Origin: Erythrobacter sp. F6033 | GTDB taxonomy: Bacteria > Pseudomonadota > Alphaproteobacteria > Sphingomonadales > Sphingomonadaceae | Direction: 5' to 3' | Length of the DNA: 64,000 nt | Assembly (NCBI RefSeq): GCF_023016005.1 | Contig: NZ_JALKAZ010000001.1 | Span: 744,001 to 808,000 of the forward strand | Shown: positions 1 to 8,822 of the stretch, piece by piece | Numbering within the stretch: position 1 is the first letter of the stretch | Layout of the letters: every line of letters begins with the position of its first letter | The notes under the pieces: generated by a model | Databases searched by the model: none | Told to the model about the DNA's origin: nothing | The model's input: only the letters and a program-made list of their open reading frames with translations | Made by a program: the position numbers and the translations under genes

Positions 1-2
1 CC

Positions 3-2318
3 ATTCAGGTACCCGGTCTACTTTTTGAAACCGAGGATTCCGACGCGCTGAATGCCCATGCGGTGACGCGTGAGGTTATGCTGCGCTCGACGCTCGATGC
101 GCGTTTCGTGATGTATCACCACGTGATCCGCCGCCGCGTGGAAGTTGAGCTGGATGCAGAGTTCCCTGACCCCCTTTCTCGCCACATTGACGCGCGCTGG
201 AAAGAGCGGCTTGCTGGCGGATCCCTGTTCATCAATGACCAGTTTGTCACTCTGATCCGCCGCCCAGCGCGCGGCAAAACTGGCCTGCCCGAAAGGTTCG
301 CCAAGTTCTGGAGCCGCCGGGGACAAGAAGCGCTTGAAGCGGATTACAAGGATCTGCGCAGCTTGAAAGCGGCGGCGACGGGCCTCGTGGCTTCGCTATC
401 GTCTTATGGCGCGAGTGTTCTGGGCGATTATTCGGCACCCGGAGGCGGGACCAATTCGGAAATGCTCGAATTGCTCTCTGCCATCTATAACGGCGAGATG
501 CGTCCAGTGCGACGTCCGCATGAAGACACCGACATCGGGCAAATGCTGCCCTATCGCCGCGTCAGTTTTGGTCTTGATGCGATGGAACTGCGCGGTAGCG
601 GCAATCCTGATTTCTCGGCGATACTTGGCCTGAAAGACTATCCCGAGGCGACATCGCCTGGTCTGCTCGATAATCTGTTGCGCCTTCCATACGAGATGAT
701 CGTGACGGAGAGCTACGCGCCAAACGAGCGCACAACAGCCCGCGAGCGCATTGATCTCGCACTGCGACGTTCGCGTTCGGTTGATGAGGAGGCAGCAGCC
801 GAACGATCAGACATGATGGCGGCGCGTGATGCACTGAGCAATGGCGGCGTCGGTTTTGGCGATCATCACCTGACTGTGTTGGTGCGCGAAAGCACGCTTG
901 ATCGGCTTGATGATGCCACGGCCGCTTGCGGGGCGGCTCTTGCTGATACTGGCGCGATCGCGGTGCGTGAAGACACCAATCTGGAGCCGTCTTTCTGGGC
1001 GCAATTCCCGGGCAATGAGGAATACATTGTGCGACGCGCGCTCATTTCCTCTGCCAATATGGCGGGTTTCGGCAGCTTCCACGGCTTTGCTCTGGGACAA
1101 GCTGACGGCAACCATTGGGGCGATGCTGTCACATTGCTCGAAACGACCAGCGCCACGCCGTTCTTCTTCAACTTCCACCACGGTGATCTTGGCAATTTCT
1201 CGGTCATCGGTCCGTCGGGCTCGGGTAAGACGGTGGTGATGAATTTCCTTGCGGCGCAGGCGCAGAAATTCAAACCGCGCACGATCCTGTTCGACAAGGA
1301 TCGCGGGGCGGAGCTGTTTATTCGCGGGATTGGTGGCCGGTATGACCGGATCAATCCGGGCGAACCGACCGGCTTCAACCCGCTCTCGCTGCCCGATACG
1401 CCTTCGAACAAGGCATTCCTGCGCGATTGGCTCGGTGTGCTGCTGGAAGCAAACGGGCCAGAGGAATTTGCGACGATCAGCGCGGCTGTGGATGCCGCGT
1501 ATCAAAACGCGCCAGGTTTGCGACGTCTCCGCCATTTCAAGGAATTGCTTGCCGGGTCGCGCAGGCCGGAGCCGGGTGATCTCGCAGACCGACTGGCTGC
1601 GTGGATCGGCGAAGCTACTGGTGACGGCGGCGAACACGCCTGGTTGTTCGACAACGATCGCGACCTGCTTGACCTCGATCAGCGTGTGCTCGGTTTTGAC
1701 ATGACGCAGCTGCTCGAAAACCCGCGGCTGCGCACGCCAGTCATGATGTATTTGTTCCACCGGATTGACGAACGGTTGGACGGTCAGCCAACCATGATCT
1801 TGATCGATGAAGGTTGGAAAGCTCTCGACGATGAAGTGTTCGCCGCGCGTATTCGCGACTGGCTCAAGACACTTCGGAAGCGCAACGCGCTGGTCGGGTT
1901 CGCAACGCAGTCTGCCAAGGATGCACTGGAAAGCCGCATTTCGACTGCCTTGGTCGAGCAGACAGCGACGATGATATTCATGCCAAACAGCCGCGCCCGG
2001 CCCGAAGATTATTGCGATGGGTTCGGCCTGACCGATCACGAATTTGCGCTGATCCGCTCTCTGCCGGCGCACAGCCGCTGTTTTCTGGTACGCCAGCCCG
2101 ATGCCAGCGTTGTCGTGCGTCTCGACCTGTCGGGTGCACCAGAGGTTCTGACGATCCTGTCTGGCCGCGAAGCGTCTGTGCGGCGCCTTGATTTGCTCCG
2201 TGAAGCGGTCGGTGATGACCCTGCACAGTGGTATCCATCGCTGACCAACCGGGCATGGCCTGACGGTTCGACAGAGGTTGACGAGCAAGGCCAGCCAATC
2301 TGGCAGGCAGCCGAATGA
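3..2318 (+). CDS. virB4: VirB4 family T4SS ATPase (5' end outside window)
   Basis: This is the cytoplasmic ATPase that energises pilus assembly and substrate transfer in VirB-type secretion. The frame is open to the left edge (codons before the first ATG/GTG read IQVPGLLFETED, a typical VirB4 stretch), so the gene starts upstream of the window. Walker A is GPSGSGKT near nt 1209-1232 and Walker B is MILIDEGW near nt 1795-1818. The C-terminal part has the usual ATQSAKDAL segment. The stop overlaps the virB6 start (ATGA), so the two are translationally coupled. The family call is firm; whether this machine is conjugative or effector-type cannot be told from the window. Confidence 0.93.
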   Translation: MQVPGLLFETEDSDALNAHAVTREVMLRSTLDARFVMYHHVIRRRVEVELDAEFPDPLSRHIDARWKERLAGGSLFINDQFVTLIRRPARGKTGLPERFAKFWSRRGQEALEADYKDLRSLKAAATGLVASLSSYGASVLGDYSAPGGGTNSEMLELLSAIYNGEMRPVRRPHEDTDIGQMLPYRRVSFGLDAMELRGSGNPDFSAILGLKDYPEATSPGLLDNLLRLPYEMIVTESYAPNERTTARERIDLALRRSRSVDEEAAAERSDMMAARDALSNGGVGFGDHHLTVLVRESTLDRLDDATAACGAALADTGAIAVREDTNLEPSFWAQFPGNEEYIVRRALISSANMAGFGSFHGFALGQADGNHWGDAVTLLETTSATPFFFNFHHGDLGNFSVIGPSGSGKTVVMNFLAAQAQKFKPRTILFDKDRGAELFIRGIGGRYDRINPGEPTGFNPLSLPDTPSNKAFLRDWLGVLLEANGPEEFATISAAVDAAYQNAPGLRRLRHFKELLAGSRRPEPGDLADRLAAWIGEATGDGGEHAWLFDNDRDLLDLDQRVLGFDMTQLLENPRLRTPVMMYLFHRIDERLDGQPTMILIDEGWKALDDEVFAARIRDWLKTLRKRNALVGFATQSAKDALESRISTALVEQTATMIFMPNSRARPEDYCDGFGLTDHEFALIRSLPAHSRCFLVRQPDASVVVRLDLSGAPEVLTILSGREASVRRLDLLREAVGDDPAQWYPSLTNRAWPDGSTEVDEQGQPIWQAAE

Positions 2319-3502
2319 CGACGACTTGCGATCTTGCTGCCGAGGGAATGGGCACTGGCGTTTCCGCCGCTCTAACGGCGGTGGATTGCATTGCATCTGA
2401 AGTCAGCGAACAGGCGTTTTCGCGCATATTTGGGGCAGACGGTGAATTCGCCCTGGCTCTAACCCTCATACTCGTTCTCTACGTCGCGTTTTTCGCGATC
2501 AGTTTGATGCTCGGTCGCAGCAATCTGTCGATACGCTCTCTTGTGCCAAAGATGCTGACGCTCGGCCTTGTCCTTAGCGTCGCGACCAGCTTCGCCGCGT
2601 TTTCTGCGATCTTTTATAATCTGTTCGTCGGCGGTCCAGATGAAATCGCGAGTGTAATTACAGGTTCAGACGGGTCGGCTACGGCCACATTCGCGCAGAA
2701 GCTCGACATTGTGTTTCTGGCCGTTCAGCAGGCCAGCGGCGACACGACCGATATCAGCGCATTTTCGCCAGAAGGCATGATGTGGATCGGGGCGATGCTC
2801 TTGCTCTTGGGTACTGTCGGATTGCTGGTAACGGCGCGCATCGGGCTGGCACTACTGCTCGCTGTCGGGCCGATCTTTGTTGTTCTCGCGCTGTTCAATG
2901 GCACGCGGGGCCTGTTCACTGGTTGGCTCAAAGGCGTGACAATGCTCGCGCTCGCGCCGCTCTTCGCAGTCCTCGGTGGATCAATCATGCTCGAAATGGC
3001 GGTGCCAATCCTTGCGGCTTTGGTCGCGGTTCCCGGACAGATTGATCAGCAGGCGGCGATGGCGTTCTTCCTTGTGGGCGCAGTGCATATTGCGTTGATG
3101 TTCATTGTCCTAAAGGTCGCCACCACGATGGTATCTGGTTGGCAAGTCTTTGGCCTTGTCCCGTCAAAGGAAAACGCTTCCGCGCAGGAGGTGGCACGAC
3201 CAGCGCCAGCGGCCGCTCCTGTGCTCGCAGGACAGGCGCGCGCTGCGCCCGTTGCCACTTCTACCGCTTCCGCGCAGCGCCGCATGGATGTGGCGCCGCA
3301 AACGACCTACGTGGCCGCTGCCAATGATAGCGGCCCAGGCGGATCGACCACTATTCGCGAGACGAAGGTCTACGCCACCACTTCCGGAGGCGGCCAAACC
3401 GCTCCGCTCAATCCATCAAGCTCGCGCACGCGCGGCATTGGCAACCGTTTCCGCTCGGCAGGGACCGGAAAAGCCTTCTCAAAACCGGAGAGCACTTCAT
3501 GA
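2315..3502 (+). CDS. virB6: VirB6/TrbL family inner-membrane T4SS protein
   Basis: Polytopic inner-membrane channel component of the T4SS, 395 aa. About six hydrophobic segments lie between residues 45 and 275 (for example LALTLILVLYVAFFAISLML and MMWIGAMLLLLGTVGLLV), followed by a polar Ala/Pro/Ser/Thr-rich C-terminal tail of about 100 residues. It has ATGA overlaps with virB4 upstream and virB9 downstream, so the operon is tightly coupled. In most VirB operons virB7 and virB8 sit between virB6 and virB9; here nothing does. Confidence 0.88.
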   Translation: MTTTCDLAAEGMGTGVSAALTAVDCIASEVSEQAFSRIFGADGEFALALTLILVLYVAFFAISLMLGRSNLSIRSLVPKMLTLGLVLSVATSFAAFSAIFYNLFVGGPDEIASVITGSDGSATATFAQKLDIVFLAVQQASGDTTDISAFSPEGMMWIGAMLLLLGTVGLLVTARIGLALLLAVGPIFVVLALFNGTRGLFTGWLKGVTMLALAPLFAVLGGSIMLEMAVPILAALVAVPGQIDQQAAMAFFLVGAVHIALMFIVLKVATTMVSGWQVFGLVPSKENASAQEVARPAPAAAPVLAGQARAAPVATSTASAQRRMDVAPQTTYVAAANDSGPGGSTTIRETKVYATTSGGGQTAPLNPSSSRTRGIGNRFRSAGTGKAFSKPESTS

Positions 3503-4308
3503 TCCGCGTCGACACCGTTCGGCTTTCACTCTGCGCCGTGGCTTTGGCCTTCGCCGCACCGGCTTTTGCCCAGAGCGATGCGCGCTTACAGACACGCGTC
3601 TACGATGAAACCGCTGTCTTCACGATCCCGGGCAAGGTCAAAGTTCAAACCACAATCCAGTTTCGCAGCGACGAAGCGATCGAGAATGTTGCGATTGGCG
3701 ACAGTCAGGCTTGGCAAGTGCAGCCAAACAAAGCGCAATCGCTGCTATTCGTGAAGCCGCTTCAGCCCAATGCAAAAACCAATATGACGGTTGTGACCTC
3801 CCTGCGGACGTATCTGTTCGATTTGGTTGCCAGCCCCCGCAACAACCCGCTTTACGTGATGAAATTCAGCTATCCGAAGGCGGAAAAAGCCGAGGAAGAA
3901 GCGAGACTGGCTGCGGTGGAAGCGAAAGAGCGCGAACAGGCGACAGCGGTCGAATTGGCCGCCGCCAATGATCCTTACGCTGTGGCCGATCCGGAATTGC
4001 TGAATTTCGAATGGGAGAGCGAGGGCGACCGAGACCTGTTCCCGGCGCGCGCATATGACAACGGCGATGCGGTGTTTCTGACATGGCCGGTTGGGACACC
4101 GATCCCGGCGATCCTCGTGACCAATTACGATGGCGAAGAAGGGCCGGTTAATTTCACCGTTCGCGGCGACACGGTGGTGCTTGATACGGTCCCGGCGAAA
4201 ATCATTTTGCGATCCGGTGAGGATACGGCGATCCTGACCAACAATGGTCCGGTGCCATCTCAGTCGCGCAGCGCGGCAGCCTATGAAAAAAGGAACCGCG
4301 GATCATGA
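3499..4308 (+). CDS. virB9: VirB9/CagX family outer-membrane core protein
   Basis: Periplasmic/outer-membrane T4SS core-complex protein, 269 aa. It has a clear Sec signal peptide (hydrophobic LSLCAVALAFAAPAFA, predicted cleavage after AFA-Q near residue 25). An N-terminal beta domain follows, then an Ala/Glu-rich linker (residues about 135-155) and the C-terminal VirB9 domain (NFEWESEGDRDLFPARAYDN, later DTVPAKIILR). The start overlaps virB6 as ATGA. The stop overlaps a 13-codon reading frame that leads into virB10. Confidence 0.9.
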   Translation: MIRVDTVRLSLCAVALAFAAPAFAQSDARLQTRVYDETAVFTIPGKVKVQTTIQFRSDEAIENVAIGDSQAWQVQPNKAQSLLFVKPLQPNAKTNMTVVTSLRTYLFDLVASPRNNPLYVMKFSYPKAEKAEEEARLAAVEAKEREQATAVELAAANDPYAVADPELLNFEWESEGDRDLFPARAYDNGDAVFLTWPVGTPIPAILVTNYDGEEGPVNFTVRGDTVVLDTVPAKIILRSGEDTAILTNNGPVPSQSRSAAAYEKRNRGS

Positions 4309-4346
4309 TGTTGGCGAACCAGTCTGATGTGAGGGAGACGAAGTAA
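4305..4346 (+). CDS. 13-codon mini-cistron linking virB9 and virB10
   Basis: ATG at 4305 overlaps the virB9 stop as ATGA. The frame runs 13 codons (MMLANQSDVRETK) and its TAA overlaps the virB10 ATG as TAATG at 4344-4348. It carries GTGAGGGAG just before virB10, which would serve as the virB10 ribosome site. Both junctions are the type used for translational re-initiation. It may pass ribosomes from virB9 to virB10, or be a relic of a virB7-like small gene; it has no lipobox cysteine. It could be coincidence. Confidence 0.3.
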   Translation: MMLANQSDVRETK

Positions 4347-5476
4347 TGCGTCTTGCAATGCGACTTCCGGGAAAAAAGGGCGAGGGAGATACCCCGGCTG
4401 AGGGCGATCCGCGTGACAGCGAGTCTGCGGAAATCATCGACCTTGCGAGCCGCAATGGTTTTCCTGCCGTTATTGACCGCAAAGCGAAATCAGAAGGTCT
4501 CGGACTTGCTGCTGGCGTTGCGATTGTCGGCTTGCTCGGAGCGGTAACATTTTGGGCCATGAATGCTGCGCAGCAAACGGGTGACCAGCAAGCGGTCGGC
4601 AATCCGAATGTTGCGGCGCCCGCTCAGGTCGCTGCAGCACCCGTTGCGCCTGCGCCCGTTAATGCGCCTCAAGAGGTACAGCCCGCCGCTGCGCCAACGC
4701 CGACTCCGATCCTGTCCAACAACCCCAACGCATCTCGGGTCCCGGTGACCAATCCCTATGCCAGCCCGACAATGGTGTTCGATGCCAGCACGGGAACGCA
4801 GGGCAACCGACTGGTTGAAGCGCCTGCAACCCCCGTCGCCAGCGCGACCAGCACTGGTGACACAGGTGCGCTTGGCAGTGCAGCTGCCTTTGCCAGCCGC
4901 GTGGGCGGTGTAGGGGGCGGTCCGGCTCAGGCCCGGCCCATGACCAACCCTTCGACGACCGTAACCGAGGGGACTCTGATCCCGGCGATCCTTGAGACTG
5001 CGATCAACACCGATGTGCCGGGCTATGTTCGCGCTGTGGTGAGCCAGGATGTGCTCAGCTTTGATGGGAGAAACGTACTCGTCCCGCGTTCTTCGCGTTT
5101 GATTGGCCAGTACCAGTCGGGCGTGCAGCAGGGCCAGAAACGCGCTTATGTGATCTGGACCCGCTTGATCCGACCCGATGGCGTATCGGTCAACATTGCA
5201 TCGCCTGCGGTCGGGTTTGATGGCACAACCGGGCTCGCTGGAGATGTCGATAGCAAGTTCTTCCAGCGCTTCGGTTCGGCTCTGCTTCTTTCGTTGGTTG
5301 ATGGACTTGGCGCAATCGCGTCCGGCGGGACCAGCGTGATCCTTGGCGGTGGTCAGAGCGCGGCCAGCACCGCGCTTCAACAGGATGGCCAGATCGGGCC
5401 AACCATCCGCGTCAGCCCCGGCGAACCCATCCGCGTCTTTGCCGCGCGCGATCTCGACTTCAGCACAGTTCAGTGA
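4346..5476 (+). CDS. virB10: VirB10/TrbI family T4SS core protein
   Basis: Energy-sensing core protein spanning from inner to outer membrane, 376 aa. It has a cytoplasmic N-terminus, one membrane segment (about residues 52-72, GLAAGVAIVGLLGAVTFWAM), and a Pro/Ala-rich periplasmic linker (about 85-135). The C-terminal VirB10 barrel contains TEGTLIPAILETAINTDVPG and ends SPGEPIRVFAARDLDFS, a family hallmark. The start is chosen at the ATG behind GTGAGGGAGACGAA. It lies between virB9 and virB11, as in other VirB operons. Confidence 0.92.
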   Translation: MRLAMRLPGKKGEGDTPAEGDPRDSESAEIIDLASRNGFPAVIDRKAKSEGLGLAAGVAIVGLLGAVTFWAMNAAQQTGDQQAVGNPNVAAPAQVAAAPVAPAPVNAPQEVQPAAAPTPTPILSNNPNASRVPVTNPYASPTMVFDASTGTQGNRLVEAPATPVASATSTGDTGALGSAAAFASRVGGVGGGPAQARPMTNPSTTVTEGTLIPAILETAINTDVPGYVRAVVSQDVLSFDGRNVLVPRSSRLIGQYQSGVQQGQKRAYVIWTRLIRPDGVSVNIASPAVGFDGTTGLAGDVDSKFFQRFGSALLLSLVDGLGAIASGGTSVILGGGQSAASTALQQDGQIGPTIRVSPGEPIRVFAARDLDFSTVQ

Positions 5477-5488
5477 TCGCCGGATAGT

Positions 5489-6529
5489 ATGAGCGCCGAT
5501 ATCCATCCGTTTGAGACTTCCAGCGATACCAGCAGTTCCGCCGATTCTGATCAGGTGGACAGCCTGATCGCGATGGGCGAACGCAGCGTCTATCTCGACG
5601 CCTATCTCGAGCCGTTTAAACGCTGGTTGGACCGCGACACGGTCACAGAGATCATGGTCAATCGACCGGGTGAGGTCTGGATTGAGGACGCATCCGATCC
5701 CGGGATGAAACGAATTGAAACGCCGGAGATTGATGATCGCCTCGTGCAACGTCTGGCGGAGCAGGTCGCGCGGGTTTCGCATCAGGGGATCAACCGCGAA
5801 CATCCTCTGTTGGGTGCGACGCTGCCCGACGGTGCACGTATCCAGTTCTGCGGACCTCCAGCCAGCCGAAAGCATTGGATTATGGCGATCCGGCGTCACA
5901 GGCGGCTCGATCTGCCGCTTGATGCCTACGATTCAGGCCCGCTTTCGAGCGAAGCTGAAGTGTCGATGCCCGACCCGCAAATGGAGCCAATCGCTTACTT
6001 GCGAAAGGCAATCCGTGCGCGAAAGACTGTTCTGATCTCGGGTGGCACCAGCACGGGTAAGACCACGTTCCTCAACGCGATGCTTGGCGAAATACCGCAG
6101 GAGGAGCGCGTGGTTCTGGTCGAGGATACGCCGGAGCTGCGTTTCCCGGGCGAAAACTCGGTCGGCCTTGTCGCGGTAAAAGGCGAATTGGGTGAGGCAA
6201 AAGTCACGGCAAACGAGTTGCTACAGGCGGCGTTGAGATTGCGCCCTGATCGCATCGTCCTCGGCGAATTGCGCGGCGCGGAAAGCGTTTCATTCCTTCG
6301 AGCGATCAACACCGGCCACCCTGGCAGCTTTTCGACCATTCACGCCAATTCGCTGAATGGCGCGCTCGAGCAATTGTCTTTGATGGTGATGCAGACGGGC
6401 ATTGGTCTCTCCCGCTCCGACACGATTGCCTATTCCGCCAGCGTAATTGACGTGATTGTCCAGCTGGGCCGCGATACAAACGGCAAACGCGGCATTACAC
6501 AAATCGCCGATACGCGCTCGCTCGTGTGA
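5489..6529 (+). CDS. virB11: VirB11 family hexameric T4SS ATPase
   Basis: Cytoplasmic AAA-type traffic ATPase of the T4SS, 346 aa. It has an N-terminal domain (ITEIMVNRPGEVWIED), Walker A GGTSTGKTT (from residue about 185), an Asp box (VVLVEDTPELRF), the LRLRPDRIVLGELRG segment and a His box (GHPGSFSTIHANS). It is twelve nt downstream of virB10 and is the last recognisable T4SS gene here; the next gene, ppk, is unrelated. No relaxase, virD4 or transglycosylase is visible in the window. Confidence 0.94.
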   Translation: MSADIHPFETSSDTSSSADSDQVDSLIAMGERSVYLDAYLEPFKRWLDRDTVTEIMVNRPGEVWIEDASDPGMKRIETPEIDDRLVQRLAEQVARVSHQGINREHPLLGATLPDGARIQFCGPPASRKHWIMAIRRHRRLDLPLDAYDSGPLSSEAEVSMPDPQMEPIAYLRKAIRARKTVLISGGTSTGKTTFLNAMLGEIPQEERVVLVEDTPELRFPGENSVGLVAVKGELGEAKVTANELLQAALRLRPDRIVLGELRGAESVSFLRAINTGHPGSFSTIHANSLNGALEQLSLMVMQTGIGLSRSDTIAYSASVIDVIVQLGRDTNGKRGITQIADTRSLV

Positions 6530-6614
6530 ATCAAGTGACAATCCCTATTGGGTGAATTAGACCGCGTTCCAGCCGATCACGACGAACAGTTTAAGAGGAA
6601 CCGGAACGCATCGC

Positions 6615-8822
6615 ATGAGCAGCACGCCGATCATCGATAGGGCGAACCATCCGGCGGCTCCAGCGGGCACCGAAGCGCCTAAGCCTGTTACGAATGCTGC
6701 CCCCGAAGGTGCATATTTCAATCGCGAACTGTCATGGCTCTCCTTTAACGAACGCGTTTTGGCAGAGGCATGCAACGAGCAGTATCCTTTGCTTGAAAGG
6801 CTTCGCTTCCTTTCGATCTCCGGCAGCAATCTTGATGAATTTATGATGATCCGCGTCGCCGGGCTTGTCGGTCAGGCGCAGCGAGGGATTGCCAAACCTG
6901 CCATTGATGGCCGGACACCGACCCAGCAGCTCGTCGCGATAAGAGAAAAGCTGGAAATGCTATCAGCGTGGCAGCAGGATATCTGGCGGGACCTACGCGA
7001 CCGTCTTGCTGACACGGACATTCATGTCGCTGATGAGCGCCGCGTAAACCCTGCTGCTCACAAATGGCTGGAGGAGTTCTTTCTCGAAGAGATATTGCCC
7101 GTCATCACACCGCAGGCTCTTGATCCGGCGCATCCATTTCCGTTCGTCCAGAATGAAGGAATTGGCCTGCTCTTTACGCTCACCCGTGAAGCCGATCAGG
7201 AGCAGATCATCGAGATGATTTTGATCCCGAGTGCGTTGCCCAGGTTCGTGCGCGTTCCCGGCGATCACAGCGGGCAAGGCGAGGCAATTTACATCTCCAT
7301 CGCGAGCCTCATTCAACGCTATGCCCGTAACCTGTTCCCCGGCTTCGCTATCGAAGGCGACGGCATGTTCCGCGTGCTGCGCGACAGCGATATCGAGATT
7401 GAGGAAGAGGCAGAAGATCTCGTGCGGACATTCCGCAGTGCGATCCAGCGGCGGCGCCGCGGCCAAGTGATTCAGCTTGAGCTGGAGGATGACTTTGATC
7501 CGAAGGCGGAGGCAATTCTCCTTGAGCAGCTTGGCGTTCACGAAGCGGCCGTGATCAAAACCGATGGCATGATCGGGATTGATGGATTGGCCGAGATTGT
7601 CAGTGAAGATCGTCCAGACCTAAAATTCGATGCCTATTCGCCGCGCTATCCGGAGCGCATACGCGAACACGATGGAGATGCCTTTTCTGCGATCCGCGAG
7701 AAGGACATCATCATTCACCACCCTTACGAAAGTTTTGAGGTGGTGGTCGATTTCATCAAGCGAGCGGCAGAAGACCCCGATGTCGTGGCGATTAAACAGA
7801 CGCTTTATCGCGCTGGCTCTCAGTCGGCGGTGATCAGCGCGCTGATTGATGCTGCCGAACGCGGCAAGTCAGTCACCGCAGTGGTCGAGTTGAAAGCGCG
7901 CTTTGATGAAGAGCAGAACCTGACATGGGCGACGAAGCTGGAGCGCGCCGGAGTTCAGGTGATTTACGGTTTCACCGATTGGAAAACGCACGCAAAAATC
8001 GCGATGGTTGTGCGGCGTGAGGATGATGGGTTTCGCACGTACTGCCATTTCGGTACTGGCAATTATCATCCGATCACAGCGAAGGTTTACACCGATCTGT
8101 CGTTTTTCACGGCAGACCCAAAGCTTGGCCGTGACGCGGCAAAAATGATGAATTTCGTGACCGGATATGTCGAGCCAGGTTCGCTCGATCTGATCTCTAT
8201 TGCTCCGCTTAATCTACGCGAGGAGCTTTACCACCGGATCGACGCTGAGATCGCCAATGCAACTGCGGGTAAACCGGCTGCGATCTGGATGAAGTGCAAC
8301 CAGATAACCGATCAGGGCATGATCGACCGGCTCTATTCCGCGAGCGATGCCGGCGTTCAGGTCGAATTGGTTGTGCGGGGCATTTGCTGCTTGCGTCCGG
8401 GCGTCCCCGGCATGAGCGACAACATCCGTGTGAAATCCATTATCGGGCGGTTCCTCGAACACAGCCGCATTTATGCCTTTGCCAATGGAGAAGCGATGCC
8501 CGGAACCAACGCGGCGGTGTTCATCTCGTCAGCGGACCTTATGGGACGCAACCTCGATCGGCGCGTTGAAAGCCTGATCCCGGTGCTGAACCGCACAGTT
8601 CATGATCAGATTTTGCAGCAGGTGCTGCTCGCGAACATGCTCGATACAGAGCAAAGTTGGTGGCTGCATGGCGACGGCAGCTACTCGCGGGTTGAAACCG
8701 ATGGAAAGCCGTTCAACTGCCACCGGTACTTTATGACGAACCCGTCTTTGTCGGGCCGGGGCGGGGCGCTTGAAGCGGGCGGCGTGCCTAAGCTTTCTCT
8801 GCGCAAGGGGCGTAGCGGATGA
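6615..8822 (+). CDS. ppk: Polyphosphate kinase 1
   Basis: Makes inorganic polyphosphate reversibly from ATP, 735 aa. The N-terminal domain begins FNRELSWLSFNERVL. The catalytic region has the phospho-His motif HFGTGNYHPITAKVYTDL (His about residue 478) and the C-terminal phospholipase-D-like lobe VELVVRGICCLRPGVPG. The first ~35 residues (Pro/Ala-rich) are an unconserved extension. It overlaps ppx as ATGA, so synthesis and breakdown enzymes are co-translated. Upstream 6530-6614 shows AAGAGGAAC about 20 nt before the ATG. Confidence 0.96.
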   Translation: MSSTPIIDRANHPAAPAGTEAPKPVTNAAPEGAYFNRELSWLSFNERVLAEACNEQYPLLERLRFLSISGSNLDEFMMIRVAGLVGQAQRGIAKPAIDGRTPTQQLVAIREKLEMLSAWQQDIWRDLRDRLADTDIHVADERRVNPAAHKWLEEFFLEEILPVITPQALDPAHPFPFVQNEGIGLLFTLTREADQEQIIEMILIPSALPRFVRVPGDHSGQGEAIYISIASLIQRYARNLFPGFAIEGDGMFRVLRDSDIEIEEEAEDLVRTFRSAIQRRRRGQVIQLELEDDFDPKAEAILLEQLGVHEAAVIKTDGMIGIDGLAEIVSEDRPDLKFDAYSPRYPERIREHDGDAFSAIREKDIIIHHPYESFEVVVDFIKRAAEDPDVVAIKQTLYRAGSQSAVISALIDAAERGKSVTAVVELKARFDEEQNLTWATKLERAGVQVIYGFTDWKTHAKIAMVVRREDDGFRTYCHFGTGNYHPITAKVYTDLSFFTADPKLGRDAAKMMNFVTGYVEPGSLDLISIAPLNLREELYHRIDAEIANATAGKPAAIWMKCNQITDQGMIDRLYSASDAGVQVELVVRGICCLRPGVPGMSDNIRVKSIIGRFLEHSRIYAFANGEAMPGTNAAVFISSADLMGRNLDRRVESLIPVLNRTVHDQILQQVLLANMLDTEQSWWLHGDGSYSRVETDGKPFNCHRYFMTNPSLSGRGGALEAGGVPKLSLRKGRSG

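Noticed and set aside
807..2396. 529-codon minus-strand open frame
   Set aside because: It lies antisense to the whole conserved virB4 ATPase part; its translation has no recognisable family and reflects codon bias of the opposite gene.
4490..5899. 469-codon minus-strand open frame
   Set aside because: Antisense to virB10 and the start of virB11, both well supported by motifs.
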